From contig JAHLKH010000003.1 of NCBI GenBank assembly GCA_025526915.1, positions 244,412 to 308,411 on the forward strand: a stretch of DNA of 64,000 nt, read 5' to 3'. The DNA comes from Entophlyctis helioformis (lineage: Eukaryota; Chytridiomycota; Chytridiomycetes; Chytridiales; Chytriomycetaceae). Shown piece after piece: positions 12,401-22,876 of the stretch (the first letter of the stretch is position 1; every line of letters starts with the position of its first letter). The notes below the pieces were generated by a model. The model did not search any database, had not been told where the DNA came from, and saw only the letters and a list, made by a program, of their open reading frames with translations. The translations under genes and the position numbers were made by a program.

Positions 12401-13864
12401 ACGCCATGCCACGCCATGCCATGTCATGTCATGCATGGCATCAGCCAGTCAGTCGGATCAACAGCCGCAAAGCAGAAGCCGCAATGGCAATCGTTGCAAC
12501 CATGAATGCAACAAACCGTCAATGATGAAGCAGGGCCCGCGGCCGTCTGGGCCGTAAAAGTAAACAGCCTCGTTGCGTGCCATGGCCATTTCCTGGTCGC
12601 GCTCATACGGCGTGGCCAGCGACAGCCCAATCTCGGTTCCCTGCTCCTCAAGGATGTTTTGCTGATGGCGGGCCGGACATGCCGAGTCAGTGACCGTGAT
12701 AGCTGGCTGTCCTTTTGCAGTAGACGCGATACAACGTACCTTGACATCCTTGCCCGTCGTCACGCATCCCAAGATGCGCGCCAACGTGACAATGTAGAGC
12801 GTCGTTTCCATGCCATCCTCATGGAAGCCAAGCCCGTGACAGTCTCGCTACCCTCGTGAACAACAACTGTCTTGGAGTGTCTCGGACGAGACAGATCGCC
12901 GCGATAGAGAATCACAATGCCGTTTTCCAATCCGACTGCAACCTGCGTCATGTTCTCCAGGCCGCAAAAGCTGTGACCGGAAACACCTTGGCTTTGTGCG
13001 TGATCTTCTTGTGCTGCACAAGCACGGGTCCTTTGTTCTTCTCGACGACGTCCTTGTCCACGCTCCAGATCTTGAGTGTGGGTGTTGCTGTTTCGTCTTC
13101 CTGGAGCACAGCCGATCGCAGTTCAGTGTCGAGTGCGTTTGGTCAAAGGGCGATGCAGGGAGAGCGAAGCAGGGACTGACGCCAATGGTAAAGAGGATGC
13201 CCTTGCGGCGCATCTGCTTGACATGCGTGACTCTGTCCGTGTGTGCCTTGAAAGACGTGATCGCCGTCAACCCCTGGCCAAAGATGTGCACAAACCCGTG
13301 GTCATGTAATCAAGCAGTCAAGAAGCACCACCATCCTGCCTCCGGCATCTTGGCCACACTTGTGTCATGGCGCATTGGCAGGCTGAAGCGCCAGCCAGAC
13401 GCAGGCAAGGCAACACATGCAAGGGTGGCACAGCAACGGTCGTCATATGAGGTGAAAAGGATATCTCCAAAGACCAGGTATCCGCGGCCGCTGGTGCTGC
13501 TGCATATCTTGGTGGTCTGTGCAAGCGGCGATGTGCATCAGCCGGCCGTTCAAGTGCCCGGCAGATAGCAGTGGGCAGATGGGCAGTGGCAGTTGGGCAG
13601 TCTGCCCGGACGCACCTGCAGCCAGGCAGCCAAAGCAGTGCTGTCGGAGACGGGTGCCGACGTCGCTTCGAGCACATCCTCCTTGTCAAAGAAGGTGAGC
13701 TTCCGCCACTGGGCACCGCCGCCTGTTGCAGTGGGTTTGGCAGTTGCTGGTGGTGCTGGTGCTGCTGCTGCGGGCGAGGCGCCTGTGTTTGTGGCAGCGG
13801 CCTGAGCGGCCCGCACAGGCGCTTGCGCAGCACTCGGGCCCAAGCCAGGAACAAGCAGCGGCAT
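9487..13864 (-). CDS. VPS11: VPS11, class C core subunit of HOPS/CORVET
   Basis: Twelve exons (13864-13616, 13516-13465, 13305-13181, 13100-12740, 12661-12517, 12387-10669, 10589-10515, 10437-10152, about 10079-10006, 9934-9839, 9761-9644, 9564-9487), about 1127 residues. N-terminal beta-propeller markers include WRKLTFFDKEDV, RGYLVFGD, LKIWSVDK, GRGPCFIIDG and WFRGYLVLVS. The alpha-solenoid has GNLEPSYVIRKFLDAQRIYN and HTTLLLNCYTKLKD. The C-terminal RING-H2 reads CELC...ELPTVHFYCKHAYHH...CPRC, and the protein ends IIADYFSKNVF. VPS11 scaffolds HOPS and CORVET tethers at endosomes and the vacuole. Intron 2 is a likely U12 AT-AC intron. Three single-base deletions break the frame (near 12967, 12825 and 12118); adding one base at each restores colinearity with the family. 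The start of the ninth exon (10079 or 10070) is uncertain. Confidence 0.92.
13306..13464 (-). other. Probable U12-type AT-AC intron in VPS11
   Basis: On the minus strand the intron begins ATATCCTTTTC directly after ...GTCTTTGGAG and ends ...GATTAC before ATGACCACGGG. The donor matches the U12 consensus ATATCCTTT at every position. TTCTTGAC, close to the TCCTTRAC branch element, lies with its adenosine 12 nt before the terminal AC. Splicing gives VFGD-DHGF, which aligns with the family without a gap. No GT-AG pair in the interval restores this alignment. Confidence 0.8.
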
Positions 13865-13930
13865 CGTTCGTTTCGTGGCCAAGTTACCCTCGCGACTGCC
13901 CACCAAGATCAGCCAACGACGAGCCGAGCC

Positions 13931-16470
13931 ATGAGCGACAAGCCAGCCGGCCCTGACGGCACACCGTCGGCACCGTCGGCGACACAGCGGGCCCCGCACA
14001 TACCCCTGCAGCGGCGGCAGCCATGCCAGCACCGGCCACGCCTACACCCGCAGCTGGCGCCAACCCGAAGAAGCGTCCGCTCGAGCACGCGCCAGCAGCA
14101 CCTGCAGCCGCCACCAACCCAACAGACCCGTCGTCGGCACCGTCTGCTGGCGCGGCGGCGCGGCGGGTTCGGCCGGCGCTGCTGGAACACCCGCGCATCC
14201 CGCTGCAGGCCCTGCCAGCACCCTCTTGCTCCAGCTGTCGCCGGTGCAGCCGCAGCAGCCGCACTCGCGTCATCGTTGGGCCAGCCAGATACCAAACGGA
14301 CCCGCCTCGACAGCGACACTGCAAGCCCTCCGGCACAGTCACTTGCACAGGCAGCGACGGCCAGCAAAGTCGCGTCGAATGCGGCCAGTGCTGCATGCTG
14401 CTGCTGCTGCTGCTTCTGGCACACAGGCGACAGCTATGGACGTTGACGGCAGCCAGAGTGAAACACTGCTGCAAGCAAGGCTTCCCGGCCCAGTGCCCAC
14501 GCCAATGCCCGTGCCAACGCAGATGGTGCATCTGCAACCGCGGCTGGATCGGCCAATGGATCCGCGACACTCGCACCTCCACAACAGCATCAACAACGGC
14601 AGCAGACGCGGACAAGTCCCGCCGCAAAAGCAAGACAGAGGAGACGCTTGACCGCATGCATTTGGGCAGGTGCAGCGTCGGTCATCACGCAGCTGATTGA
14701 AGAGGCCAAGCTGGCCAAGAAGCCCGGCGACGTGATTGTTGTCAACGATGCGCGTCTCCTGGCCGTGCCGCCGGCCGCCGACGGGTCCGTGCCGCCGCCC
14801 GTGTTTCTGGGGCATGTCGTGTACACGGGGGCCCGCTCTCGCAACCCGCACTCGAACCGCGCAGCCGACCTGCAGCTGTTTCTGCTGCCGCAGTTCACGG
14901 CCAAGCAGCACTACGCGACCATCGAGGTGCGCGTGCCTGCCGAGTTCCTGACGTACCGCGGCAACATTGCCGTCCGCAAGTCTGCGCTGTGGGGCACCGA
15001 CATTTACACCGACGATCGGACGTGGTTGCCAGTTGAGTGTCTGCGTGGATGCTTTGCTGTGCTGTCGCACTCTGGTCTGCTTCTGTTTGGCATCAATGTC
15101 TTACTCTGCACCTGCCTCTATGCAGTGATTATTCATTCGGGCCACTACCGTCCAGTGGATGCCCCAGATCCCGCGCCTGAAGAAAAGAAAGCTCCAGCCG
15201 CTGCTGCGTCGGCGCCGGTCTCGGCCTCGGCGTCGGGAAATGCAGCTGCAACGTCTGCAACGGGCCAGCCAGCCGCGGCACCCGACGGCGCGCTGTTGAG
15301 ACGCCGGAGTAGTCTTGGCCCCATCGTCAGCCCGATCGAACCGCTTGTTGCCGTGCCGGACCCAGGCACGTTGTCACATACCATGCAGGTTCCAGACCAC
15401 GATCTGCACGTGACGCTCCGCATCCTGCCCAAGCTCGTCAAGTACACCGGCTCGACACGGTATGACCTCGACTCGCGCGGCTGGGGTGCGTCTCACGACG
15501 GCGAAAGTGTGCAGGTGGAGTCGGTCTACAAGGTCGAGCGCGGCTCGGTTGGACGCAAGGGCCGCAAGGTGTTCTCGAAGCGCTGGGGCGAGCTTGCCAA
15601 GACAGTGACCAAGGAAGATGACTTTCTTGTCTTTGATGGCAGCGCCGTTGAGCGACACCCCGACACGGACGTTGACGACGAGGCTGGCGATGTGACGGTC
15701 GTGTTTTCGCGGTTTGATGGCGCGCCGTGCATCAAGTATATGCCCAAGATCATGGTGGACTGGCCCTCGCATCTGCTGAACACCATCATCGAGGTCAAGC
15801 AGTCGATTGGACGGAGAAGATCGTCGACTGTGAATACGCATGTGCTGCTGCCTGCCGCCTGCTGCTGCCGCCGCCGCCGCTGCGGCTTCGGCCTCAACTG
15901 CAGATGCGGCGATGGGCGTAACCAACAACAGCGTGATTGCTCCTCCCGCTGCCGCCAGACCTGGGCAGACGGGGGCTGTCTCAACACTGGCTGGCCAAGA
16001 CGAGACAGAGTCCCATTTCACAAAGAAGGAGCTCGAGGCGATGAGCGACTGGCCATATTGGCGCGTCAAGCTGTCCAAGTACACGTGTTACATTGAAGGC
16101 GAGGACGGTACTAGGTGAGTCTGAGTGAGCCTGCTGTGAGTGGCGGTTGAACAGGATGGGCTGACGGCGGCGTGGCAAACAATGCAGGCACGAGCTGCGC
16201 CGTGCAGACCCGGCCAACCTGGCGTACCATCTCATCAAGCTTGAACGCGTGCCTCGAGACAAGACGGTGCCAGGCAGCAAGAGCAGCGTCAGAGAAACGG
16301 CAGTCTTTTCGCTTCTGCGGCCGCAAGCGATTACATGGACCGAGAGCGGGCTGAGCATTCAGCTCGAAGGCAGTGCTCCGTTGGCGCCACACCCCCTGCC
16401 GATTGCCATTCCCGTGAGCAAGGTGTACTGGTCGAAAACGGCTGCTGGCGGACAGACGCATTCTCGCTAA
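13931..16470 (+). CDS. RXT3-like subunit of the Rpd3L histone deacetylase complex
   Basis: The diagnostic segment reads SALWGTDIYTDD and, after an intron at about 15045-15127, VIIHSGHYRP; WGTD(I/V)YTDDSD...HSG is the signature of the Rxt3 family. It is preceded by VFLGHVVYTG and FTAKQHYATIEVRVPAEFL, resembling the family's beta-rich domain. A C-terminal exon (16188-16470) follows a clean GTGAGT...GCAG intron (16115-16187) and ends with VYWSKTAAGGQTHSR. Rxt3 is a non-catalytic subunit of the large Rpd3 deacetylase complex. The reading frame jumps repeatedly in the Ala/Pro-rich N-terminal part (13931-14650) and near 15800-15850; each piece looks coding, so base-call indels are suspected. The start at 13931 (MSDKPAGPDG) is the first ATG, 66 bp from the divergent VPS11 start. 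Exact exon structure before 14700 is unresolved. Confidence 0.62.
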
Positions 16471-17598
16471 AGGGCCGCGAGGCATACATTTCCACCGACC
16501 GGACGACGACCACGTTCTGACTCATGCACGGGCCTGTCTGCATTTCACTCCCCACAACAACAAAGCCAATGTCACTGCGTTTGAGCGAGCCGTGAGCTGG
16601 TTGCGGATCCAGAGCGGGAAGAGAGCCCGCCGCCAAGGTCGTGCGACCTGCAGCCGTGGCTGAGTTTGTGACCGCTGTGCATTGCCAGCGGAAAGCATAT
16701 TGTGCACAAGCTGCCATCGGCGCTGGGTGGGTGGTGCACACGATACAGAGTACGATAGCAGAGGTTTTGAGTGAGCCCAGCTGTGGCAGTTGTGGCAGCA
16801 GTGGCAGCGCCTCGATAAGGATGGTTGTGTCGTTCGGCCCCGTTATCCGCGGGTCCAATGGCTGGGAGACAGACACACGGCGCCATCGACATCGAGATGA
16901 GCTCAAAGGGCTTGGCCCGTTCGGCAGCGAGCCCACGCGCACGACGCCGGCCAGCTTGCCGGGCAGGGCCGAGCCCGACGCCGTATTGAGGCGGGTCTCG
17001 ACTCGCTGAGCGGCAACCTCCGACCGTCACGCTCGATTGAGCGAGAGCGGCCGAGGGAGAAACACGGGGTCAGCAGATCTGGCGGGCAGGCGGCGTGTTG
17101 TTGTTCGTGCTGAGATGCGTGCTGCGTGCTGCGTGGTGGAGCAAGCGGGCGCACAGCGGCAGACACAAACTCGGCGCAAGCCATGGAGCGACGGTGCCGT
17201 CGCCTTGTGTGCCCATTGTTTTCGACGCCGAGCCCGCCTTGAAGCCAGCCGAGACGCCAGCCGAGACGCCAGCCGAGACGCTTGCGCTGTGCACCGCGAG
17301 AGCACCGCTGCCCGACACAAGGTGAGGGCGAGAGGGCGAGAGGGCGAGAGGGCGAGAGGGCGAGAGGGCGAGAGGGCGAGAGGCGTGACTGCGGACTGGT
17401 GCACAGGCTGCGCAGACACCGCAGACACCGCCAAAAGCTGACGCTCGATTGCCGTGCTGCCCGCGTCGCTGCTCGCCGTGATTGCCTTCCTCTCAGCGCA
17501 CTCCGCTCCTGGCCACGAAACCCGCACAACCCGCACAACCCACACAACCCACACACCGACCAGCCCTCCGCCCACCGCACCCAGGCCTGGCACCCCCC
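16471..17598. other. Intergenic region between RXT3-like and Zn2Cys6 genes
   Basis: About 1.1 kb. A minus-strand open stretch around 16560-17000 (ITGPNDTTILIEALPLLPQL) looks partly protein-like, but it has no clear start, continuing exon or family match. The second half is C-rich and carries an 8-bp repeat array. Presumed to contain the promoter of the downstream transcription factor. Confidence 0.5.
17325..17385. repeat. 8-bp tandem repeat (GAGGGCGA)n
   Basis: About seven and a half near-perfect copies of an 8-bp unit lie some 215 bp upstream of the transcription-factor start codon. The repeat produces Arg/Glu/Gly-type and Leu/Ser/Pro shadow frames. Confidence 0.9.
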
Positions 17599-20500
17599 AT
17601 GTCCAGCCCCATGTCCAGCCCCACGTCCAGCCGCATGTCGGCGACGGCCGCCGCTGCCCGTGGCTCAACGCCCGCCCCGCCGCCCGCCGCCCGCCCGCCA
17701 GTCCGCGCATCGAGCGGACCTCCGCCATCTTCCGCCCCGGCAGAAGCAGCAGCAGGAGCAGTGGTCTCGGCGGCAGGAGCAGCAACCTCCGCACCTTCCC
17801 CCGCTCCTTCTCCAGCTCTGCACAAGATGCAGCCTGTGCAACGGCTGCTGGCCAAGGCAGCGAGCTCCGCTCCGCACCCGCACGCCAGCCACGCTGCCAC
17901 AAACCCGTCGGAGCACCACCACCACCACCACGGCCACCACGACCAGTTCTCCTACCAGCAGCAGCACCACGGCCAGCAGCAGCGTCGCCAACACGGCAAT
18001 GTTGCTGGCACATCACCCGCCGACGCCGACCCTGACGCTGATGCAGCTGCGCACACACACACGCACACGCCCGCACACACGTCCACTCCGACGCTGACGC
18101 CCGCTGCACAGGCCGCCCTCTCCATGCACAACAGGAGCAAGCGCTCGCAGGTCAAGCGTGCCTGTGGTGGGTCCCGCCCCTCCCCTCTGCGCGTGTGCAC
18201 CTCCTGCCCTGTCCTGCCCTGTCCTGCCTGCCCCCGCTTCGCCACGGTCGCTCTTGGCGCCGCCCGCCCATCCATCCATCCCGCGACATTGCACCGTCGC
18301 AAACTCCATCACTCCGACCGTGCCGATCGCACGACCCGCTTGCTTGCTTCCGCCGCTGCCGACTGCCTGCCTGCCTGCCTGCCTACTGCCTGCCTGCCCA
18401 CTGTCCCCCTCGCTTACATGCGTGAGTCCATACTGACCCTCACAACCAACCACGCTCATCCACAGTCAACTGCCAGCGGGCGTGCAAAAAGTGCGACGAC
18501 GGTCGGCCGTGTGGCAGGTGCACCCGCCTCGGCCTGGAGCTGTCATGTGCCGACTCGGCCCGCAAGGAGCGGGCTCGCCTCCCATGTACGCCAATATGCT
18601 TTGCTTTGTGGGACCAGCCACTCTTGCCCCCCGCCTGCCCCCCCCCCCGCTTGCCCTGCCTGCCCGCCCGCCTGCTCATGAGCCACACGCTGAACTCACA
18701 CACGGACCCGCCTGCTTGTGTATTGCCGCCCGCTTAAACGCCGACACGGCGCGCTGCTCCTTGTCACATGAACGGCCGCGCGGCTGTTGTCCGATCTCGT
18801 GTGCCAACTCCGATGCCAATCAGCCAAGAAGCACCAGCCGCCGCCTGCTCCAACGCCTGTCCACCAACAACCAGCGCAAGAACCGCCTCGTCAGCAATCG
18901 TCACCACCACCACCACTCGGCCAAGCACCGGCGTCGCTGCCACTGGTGTCGCTGCCACTCGCGCAAGCACCGGCAATGCCGGCTGTCGGCGCCGCAGTCT
19001 ACGCCGCTACTGCTGCCCAAAGTTCCGCCCAATACGCAGGGTCGGCTGTCTCTGCCCAGGTCCCTGCTCTGCCTCTGGACTCGTCGTCGTCGGTTGGTCT
19101 CGAACTGCCGCACGCGGACTCGCCAACGGCTGCGGCTCCTGCCCCCCTCCCGATCGCCCGCGACACTCTCGCACCCATTCACCAAGCATCTCGGCACTTG
19201 TCGCTGCCGCCGGGGTCTGCAGACCAGCCAGCCGGCAGCCAGCACCCCCAGCATCCCACGCCAAAGCCGTCCGTGTCGCACAACTATTCCTCGTCTCTCC
19301 TCCCGCCCTTCTCGGGCGCCAATCTGCCTCCCCAGTCCGACTGTAACCAGAAGCGCTCCCACGACGACAAGGAGGAGGACGTGGAGATCTCTGTACATTC
19401 CGCAGCCGCCATCCATGACGTGCTGTCCTCTCTGCCACGGCACGATGCTCAGCAGCAATACCAACCACATACCTTTGCGGCAATGCCCGTCGCAACCAAC
19501 AGCAGCAGCAGCAGCAACAACAACAACGACCTGCGGTGCACCAACGGCGCCATGGACGTCGATGTTCCTCAAGACACGCTGTCCGAGACGGCACGGCATT
19601 TGCCTCGCGTGTCGCTCTCGCGCTTCACAGAGTTTGGCCACCACAGAAGTGCAAGTGGCGCGAGCGCTTTTTCCGTGTTATCCAACAATGCCACGGCCGA
19701 CCATGACCTGGAGAGCGACACTGCCGATGTCAGCAGTACCGGCCCTCAGATCGCCCCCCTCCAGAGCAGCCACAGGCGAACAAGAACCAGCCAAGGCAAT
19801 GCGGGCAGCAGCAACGGCCATCTCGTCGCCCACGGCATGGCTCCCCGCGTGAGGACGATGGATCTCGACAGACGGCTTTCTGGCCCATCGTCGGCAACCT
19901 TTCCAGGCATGGACCAGTCTCCATCCAGGCTGCTTGAAGCTGATCCATGGCGCTACGACCCCAGCCGTGCACCAGCCGTCTGCGACGGCAACAATGACAC
20001 GGGCGGCCATCTGGTTGGCTGCAGCTGCGACCGCTCAGCCGATACGGTCCATTCGGCCACCAGCAGCGGTGGCGATGCAGGCACCTACGACGACCGCAAG
20101 CTGGGTCGCATCAACAGCGAGAAACGCCGCCGCACCTTATCCAAGCTGGACATTCTGTCGCGCCTCTGCGATGTGGTGCTCACAAAGTCGCCAACTGCAG
20201 ATGCAGTCGAAGAGCCGGCCGTTTCGCGTTCGTCGGTCCCGCGTCTCAATCTGCAGCGCAACTTCCAAGACAGCGCCGCCCCCACAAGTGGCGAGAATGG
20301 CATGCGCTCTGGCAGCGGCGTCGCCCAGCCTTCGCTTCCGCCGCGCATTCCGTCCATACAAGCCGCCAGCGATGCCCCTGCCATGGCGGCAAGTCGTCAG
20401 CAGCCATACGCAGCCCTGCCCGGCACGCTGACGTGGGTGTCTGCCCGCGACGATCCCCGCGATGTGACCGATTTTGAAATACCCCCGGTCCACGTGCACG

Positions 20501-21687
20501 CCCCCGTCCGCGAGTATGTGCGTCCCGACCCGTCTGGATCGCCATCGACAAGCGGCCCCCCTCCGTCGATCTTGTCCAATCCCTCCGCCACGCCCGGCGC
20601 GGCTGTCCACGAGGCGTTGGTCTCGTCCAGCACGGGCGTCTCACGCTCCGTCGAGACGCAGACAGACGACTATCTTCTTGATGCGTTGATTTCGTCAAGA
20701 GTCGCTGCTCTCGTGGCCACCTCGGCCAGGGCAAACGCCACCGGTGCCGTTGAGCTGTCGCCATCTTCGCGGCAATACCGCTACAAGACCGAGCCGGGGC
20801 TTGTGGACATGCGTCCCTCGGTGTCTCGCCAAGACCGCGCCAGCAACCCACGTGCCTGGTTTGGCGACTTTGACGACCGTGGCGCAGATCACGCTGCTGT
20901 CGTGTACGGCGTACCAGCGATGGAAGTCGACTCGGCATTGCACATGCCTTCCAACGGCAGATGGGCCTCTGGCCGCAGACCGTCCTTGGCATCGTCCGAG
21001 TCGTCGACCACGTCTGTTCCTGGGTCGACATCGTCCATCATGACGATGTCCCGTGCAGAAATGGTCACTGCTCCTCCCGATACCGCCCAGTATGTCCTGC
21101 CGGCATCTGCATCACTTGCTGCTGCACCTATCGACTCTGTCGGAATGGGTGCCCAGCAGCAACTGCGGTCATCACTGTCGCAGCAATCCTGCTCCATGCC
21201 CATGGATGCAACGACCATGGTTGCTTCTCACGTCCCCGCATCGTCTGTTTTGACGCCGCCGCTCTCGTCCGCGTCTGTTTTGTCGGCCGCATTGCCACCG
21301 TCCGTGCCGGTTTCCTCTCACGACTCCACGTCAAGCGCTCACGCCATCAAGACAGCCGGAGCGCAGGCTCTGGAATCCTTCCACTACCACCAGCTCCGCG
21401 CCGACCCTGGCGCCACGACCCTCTCGCCTGCTGCCGGCATGGACTGCCAGCGCAGCGACGCGCACGATCGCAACGTGCAATACCACAATCACGCGAAGCC
21501 TTTGCAAGAGCCGCAGCAGTCGCATTCACAGTGCCATCCGATGAAGCATGTCCGATCGCAGTTGCTCGCAACGAAGTCTGCCTCAGACGCTCAGCCTGAG
21601 TTCAAGCCACTGCCGCTGTCCCAGCAGCAGACTCTTCCCAGCATCTATAGATCCGACACGCTGCCTCCCCGCATGGGCTCGCCCTGA
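17599..21687 (+). CDS. Zn(2)-Cys(6) binuclear cluster transcription factor
   Basis: Three exons, 17599-18166, 18466-18585 and 18824-21687, both introns in phase 1; 1183 residues. The cluster spans the first junction: ...KRAC then VNCQRACKKCDDGRPCGRC, with the sixth cysteine in LGLELSC (residues about 188-217). This is the C-x2-C-x6-C-x5-to-6-C-x2-C-x6-to-8-C pattern of the fungal-specific GAL4-type domain, followed by a basic KERARLPSKKHQ linker. The long C-terminal exon is Ser/Pro/Gln-rich with one ordered-looking helix near INSEKRRRTLSKLDILSRL (about residue 620). No fungal-TF middle homology domain is evident. Expected to be a nuclear DNA-binding regulator; targets unknown. An in-frame upstream ATG at 17482 is possible but would add only low-complexity residues. 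Confidence 0.85.
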
Positions 21688-21811
21688 TCTTGCCATCCAC
21701 CATGTACGCTCCCCCACACCTTACCTCACCCTTACCTTTTTTGCTTGAAAAATGAACACTTTGCTTTATCTCCACTACTGATTTTTCTGTTTTTCGGCGC
21801 TTTGGACACCC

Positions 21812-22659
21812 ATGTCGTACAACCCACACCATGCGCCGAGGGCGAGTGTGTTCCGGCCACTTCTGTTCACGCCGCCCCCTGCTGCGTCGTTGGGAGGGCT
21901 TCCCCTGCAGCAGACGCTGCGCAACAACACCAATGCGAGCGGCCCTCGTCTGTCCTCGTAAGTGCGTCGTCGTGGTGTCCGCGCTTCCCTTTCGGACACT
22001 TGAACTCACGAGACCGTGGGCGGACAGCAGCCATGCGACCAATGCGGCCAAACCGCCTGCACAGGCAGCTGCCGACTCTGCCGCGTCGCACCTGCTCGGC
22101 ATGCCGCTGCCGTGCCCGCCACCCGCCAGTCTTCCGCCAGACGTGCTGCAACGCATGTACAGCCTCTTGCATGGCTCTTGGCCGCCTTGTGGTTTGAGCG
22201 ATCTGGGCAGCAGCCACCTGCATGGGCAGCCACCGAGCCATGCTCGTGTCGAGGCAATCTTGTACGCATCCATGACTCCACCTTCTCTTCGTCATCGTCC
22301 TCGTCCGTCGTCGTCGTCGTCTGTCGTCGCGGCAAGGACAGCCGCACATGTACCCAACGGATGCTGCTCCAGCTGCTGGTCAGATGGCTGGGAGATCGGC
22401 AGCGACTGGCCGACATGCGCCACTCTCCTATCAACGGCACGCACCAGTGCAAGCAGAGCCGCGCAAGCAGAGACAGCTGGGCATGAGCCGGCCGGCTGCC
22501 GACCGCAAACGACAGAGACAGACCACGCTGAACGAGTATGGTACGCGTGTGCTGGACCGACGGCGGCAGGCGACTGATCTCACGGCTGCCAGCGAGCCGC
22601 CCAGCCTGGAAAATGACCAGGTGATTGTCATCTCGTCCGACGCTGAAGATGGCGGCTGA
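21812..22659 (+). CDS. Hypothetical protein with C-terminal SUMO-interaction-like motif
   Basis: Tentative spliced gene. A first exon from ATG 21812 (MSYNPHHAPRASVFRPLLF) reaches a GTAAGT donor after residue 49 (near 21959). A middle exon beginning after GGACAGCAG at about 22031 reads AAKPPAQAAADSAASHLL then LPPDVLQRMYSLLHG. A final exon ends DQVIVISSDAEDGG at 22659. The VIVISSDAE end resembles a SUMO-interacting motif (hydrophobic core followed by Ser/Asp/Glu), and RQTTLNEYG upstream loosely recalls a PIP-box. The family is not recognised and the second intron (about 22250-22335) is not firmly placed. Confidence is low that all three pieces belong together. Confidence 0.3.
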
Positions 22660-22876
22660 TGCAGACGGCGCGTGGACACGGCCGCAGCGTATTTATGAAT
22701 AGACTGATTGATAGTTTAAGCCGCGCCAGTTCTTTATAGGTCGTGTGGCGGGTTTTGAACACGGGGTGGTGCAAAGACGACAAAGGATCACAAGGAAGAA
22801 GAGGAAGAAGAAGAAAAGGGAGAGGGATAGGGAGACGGAGACGGAGATGGAGACGGAAGCTGGAAAGACGCCGGGC

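Noticed and set aside
16331..17030. Possible minus-strand gene between RXT3 and the Zn2Cys6 gene
   Set aside because: A protein-like stretch is present, but no start, consistent exon chain or family match could be established.
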